Of a stretch of DNA of 64,000 bases, positions 61,942 to 64,000 are shown piece by piece. A program made the translations under genes and the position numbers. The notes below the pieces were generated by a model. It saw only the letters and a program-made list of their open reading frames with translations, was not told the DNA's origin and did no database searches. The stretch's first letter is position 1, and each line of letters begins with the position of its first letter. This stretch comes from Mucilaginibacter yixingensis (GTDB lineage Bacteria; Bacteroidota; Bacteroidia; Sphingobacteriales; Sphingobacteriaceae), in NCBI RefSeq assembly GCF_041080815.1, contig NZ_CP160205.1:3224001-3288000 (forward strand), written 5' to 3'.

Positions 61942-62955
61942 GCCTAATGCAGGTGCCACATGCTCCAAAATAGCAGATAACACATGAACATTATAATCTA
62001 CCCCCAAAGTGTTGGGTATGGTCAGCAATAAGGTGTCTGCCTCTTTGATGGCCTCGTCCTGAGCCAGTTGTTTGATGAGTTCATCCGGCTCTGCCGCATA
62101 ACTCCTGCCAAAAACAGCCCGCTTATTGGCTTCAATGAATCCAAAAGTATCGGCACTTTTCCCCTGCTGCCCGAAATAATACCGGTCATTATCGGTTACT
62201 AAGGCAAATATAGAACGGCTTACAGATACCCTTGGCTCCCGCTGGTGCCCTGCTGCCTTCCAGGCTTCTTTGTATAGCCTGATCTGCTCGGCCTGCTGAA
62301 TGTGGAAAGGCTTCCCGCTTTCGTCATCTTTTAAAGTAGAACTTTGGAGAAACATGCCATTCTCTGCCGCCCAAACGGCAGTGGCGTTAGAACCGGCTCC
62401 CCACCATATACGCTCAAGCAGTCCTTCTGAATGAGGCTCCACCCGCAGTAAACCCGGTGGATTTGGAAACATGGGGTATGGGTTGGGTTGAGCAAAGCCC
62501 TCCCCTCTCAACATATCCAAAAATTCCAACGCTTTGCGCCGCCCCATGTCAGCGTCAGTCTCCCCTTCTTCCGGTTCATAACCAAAATAACGCCAGCCAT
62601 CAATCACTTGTTCCGGCGAACCCCGGCTAATTCCCAGTTGTAGCCTGCCGCCTGAGATCAGATCGGCAGCGCCGGCATCTTCTACCATGTACATGGGGTT
62701 CTCATAACGCATATCAATCACACCCGTACCTATTTCTATTTTACTTGTTTTAGCGCCGATGGCTGACAGTAAAGGGAAAGGCGAGGCCAGTTGGCGCGCA
62801 AAATGATGTACCCGGAAGTAAGCGCCATCCAAACCAATCTCTTCCGCGGCTACCGCCAGGTCAATAGACTGCAGCAAGGTATCCCCTGCCGTTTGGGTTT
62901 GATAGGCCGGATGCTCAGACCAATGGCCAAATGATAAAAATCCTATTTTCTTCAT
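61933..62955 (-). CDS. LLM-class flavin-dependent oxidoreductase (luciferase-like monooxygenase)
   Basis: A 340-residue TIM-barrel flavoprotein of the bacterial luciferase superfamily: GFLSFGHWSEHPAYQTQT, EEIGLDGAYFRVHHFARQLA, SKIEIGTGVIDMRYENPMYM, SGGRLQLGISRGSPEQVID and RIWWGAGSNATAVWAAENGM. Such proteins use FMNH2 from a partner reductase to oxidise organic compounds. A candidate -7 box TAATTTTG (minus strand, 62991-62984) lies 29 bases upstream, without a good -33. It is convergent with msrA and divergent from a methyltransferase gene. Substrate unknown. Confidence 0.88.
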   Translation of the reverse strand: MKKIGFLSFGHWSEHPAYQTQTAGDTLLQSIDLAVAAEEIGLDGAYFRVHHFARQLASPFPLLSAIGAKTSKIEIGTGVIDMRYENPMYMVEDAGAADLISGGRLQLGISRGSPEQVIDGWRYFGYEPEEGETDADMGRRKALEFLDMLRGEGFAQPNPYPMFPNPPGLLRVEPHSEGLLERIWWGAGSNATAVWAAENGMFLQSSTLKDDESGKPFHIQQAEQIRLYKEAWKAAGHQREPRVSVSRSIFALVTDNDRYYFGQQGKSADTFGFIEANKRAVFGRSYAAEPDELIKQLAQDEAIKEADTLLLTIPNTLGVDYNVHVLSAILEHVAPALGWR

Positions 62956-63073
62956 AAGTACTGATTCTTATTCTATGGGATACCAAAATTAGGTCATATT
63001 ATCCCATTTGTCTTGAGATACTTTTCATTTGAAAGCAATAAAGTAAGCAGACAACATTTTTTACCTTTGAGTT

Positions 63074-63682
63074 ATGACATCCAACCTGCAGCAACTTTAC
63101 GGCAATATAGATATCTATCTTTTTGATCAGCTGCTTAAAGGCACTTATAATCAATGCAAAAAAGTGCTCGACGCAGATTGTGGCGGTGGACGCAACCTGA
63201 TTTATTTTCTGCAGAATGGTTATGAGGTGTATGGCATTGATCCCAATCCAAGCGCGGTAGCGGCGGTTCAGGAACTGGCAGCTTCATTATCGCCTGTTAA
63301 TGAAGGGAACTTTACCGTCGCATCAGCAGAGCATCTGCCCCTTGCAGATCATTCTTTTGACCTGGTGATTAGCAGTGCGGTGCTTCACTTCGCTAAAAAT
63401 CCGGAACATTTTGACGATATGCTCCACTCGATGTGGCGGGTACTGAAACCCGGCGGCTATTTTTTTGCCAGGCTGGCCTCAGATATAGGTATTGAAACCC
63501 TGGTGCGTCCCCTGGATAATGGGCGTTATTTATTGCCTGATGGCAGCGAGCGTTTTCTTGTGAATCAGCAGATGCTCCTGAACTATACCGAAAGCCTGAA
63601 CGCGCGGCTGCATGAACCCATCAAAACAACCAATGTGCAGAACCTGCGATGTATGACCACCTGGTGCCTGCAAAAAATCTGA
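63074..63682 (+). CDS. Class I SAM-dependent methyltransferase
   Basis: A 202-residue cytosolic protein. Motif I is CKKVLDADCGGGRNLIYFL, followed by the acidic loop YGIDPNPSAV, the acidic-Ala stretch ASAEHLPLADHSFDLVIS (motif II to IV) and WRVLKPGGYFFARL (motif VI). These match small Methyltransf_11-type enzymes. The first motif has Asp-Ala-Asp-Cys where the family often reads LDxGCG. A TACCTTTG -7-like box lies directly before the ATG, so transcription might be leaderless. Twenty bases separate it from the next gene, so they are probably co-transcribed. Confidence 0.85.
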   Translation: MTSNLQQLYGNIDIYLFDQLLKGTYNQCKKVLDADCGGGRNLIYFLQNGYEVYGIDPNPSAVAAVQELAASLSPVNEGNFTVASAEHLPLADHSFDLVISSAVLHFAKNPEHFDDMLHSMWRVLKPGGYFFARLASDIGIETLVRPLDNGRYLLPDGSERFLVNQQMLLNYTESLNARLHEPIKTTNVQNLRCMTTWCLQKI

Positions 63683-63701
63683 TCAAATTAGCCTACTAAG
63701 T

Positions 63702-64000
63702 ATGAAAACATTAAACGCATTTAAAGCCTCCCTTGAATTAGCGGCCCCTCCTGTTGGATTGCCGGTACAACTCAAAAGCCTTTGGTATGACGGCAAAGGC
63801 GACTGGCACCAGGCCCACGCGCAGGTAGATGAACTGGACGACCAGGCATCAGCATGGATACATGCCTACCTGCACCGTAAAGAGGGAGATATTTGGAATG
63901 CCGATTACTGGTATAGACGGGCCGGAAAGCTGCGCCCCGATCTTTCTTTGGACGATGAATGGACACAATTAGCCTTACACTTTCTGGACCAACCTGCACT
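63702..64000 (+). CDS. Conserved hypothetical protein, 3' end outside the window
   Basis: An ATG at 63702 opens a frame that stays open to the window end (about 99 residues). The text reads SLWYDGKGDWHQAHAQVDEL, then AWIHAYLHRKEGDIWNADYW and YRRAGKLRPDLSLDDEW. This pattern, where a helical pair ends in YWYRRAG, recurs in a conserved bacterial family of unknown function. It follows the methyltransferase by 20 bases. Confidence 0.75.
   Translation, partial: MKTLNAFKASLELAAPPVGLPVQLKSLWYDGKGDWHQAHAQVDELDDQASAWIHAYLHRKEGDIWNADYWYRRAGKLRPDLSLDDEWTQLALHFLDQPA

Noticed and set aside
63062..63069. TACCTTTG box directly before the methyltransferase ATG as a firm promoter
   Set aside because: No -33 element at 19-21 bases and it would give a leaderless transcript; kept only as a remark.

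Overview
The window looks like a chromosome segment from a soil or plant-associated Bacteroidota, most likely Sphingobacteriaceae (Mucilaginibacter- or Pedobacter-like). The signs are a SusC/SusD polysaccharide-utilisation locus, many lipoprotein and Sec signal peptides, MacB/FtsX permeases of the Bacteroidota type, and a promoter at 54031-54061 that fits the Bacteroidota form TTTG-N19-TAnnTTTG exactly. No tRNA, rRNA, CRISPR, transposase or phage gene was seen.

Layout. (1) 1-3013: a sugar-acid module with a partial enolase-superfamily gene, a GntR regulator and a two-chain UxaA-type dehydratase. Related ACTATACTAC-type repeats in the divergent spacer are candidate GntR operators. (2) 3272-15237: a histidine kinase and sigma-54 activator, divergent from a tripartite efflux operon (HlyD, ABC ATPase, permease, second permease, second ATPase, TolC). 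The second permease is frameshifted near its start. (3) 15583-42432: a large polysaccharide-utilisation locus, all on the minus strand except one plus-strand membrane protein. It holds susC, susD, a beta-propeller lipoprotein, a 1211-residue putative clan GH-A enzyme, an SGNH esterase, two GH92, GH2, GH28, GH36 and GH3. The inserted gene (27357-28622) has a cytoplasmic DNA-binding-like domain, one membrane segment and a periplasmic PKD/lectin-like part. An AraC regulator (42788-43660) lies upstream of susC. (4) 43744-44946: a Bcr/CflA efflux pump. (5) 45045-54823: a nine-gene operon for a proposed oxidative 3-keto-sugar pathway (GMC flavoprotein and small subunit, Gfo/Idh dehydrogenase, three TIM-barrel isomerases, cytochrome c, MFS permease, DUF1080 protein), preceded by a Nudix-type regulator, with a well-formed promoter and overlapping palindrome. 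(6) 55067-56963: a papain-like protein, an unannotated 43-residue basic peptide and a SAM methyltransferase, which may be a peptide-modification system. (7) 57116-64000: a YncE-propeller/phosphoesterase lipoprotein, a frameshifted secreted protein, a SelW-like protein, MsrA, a luciferase-like monooxygenase, a methyltransferase and a truncated conserved gene.

How the genes fit together: secreted hydrolases and SusCD would break down and import a complex plant-type glycan, probably pectic, with GH28, esterase, beta-galactosidase and alpha-galactosidase activities plus alpha-mannosidases. The 3-keto operon could oxidise released glycosides and send electrons to its cytochrome c. The sugar-acid module could take uronic or aldonic acids. 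Substrates are inferred from family membership; nothing here was tested by database search.
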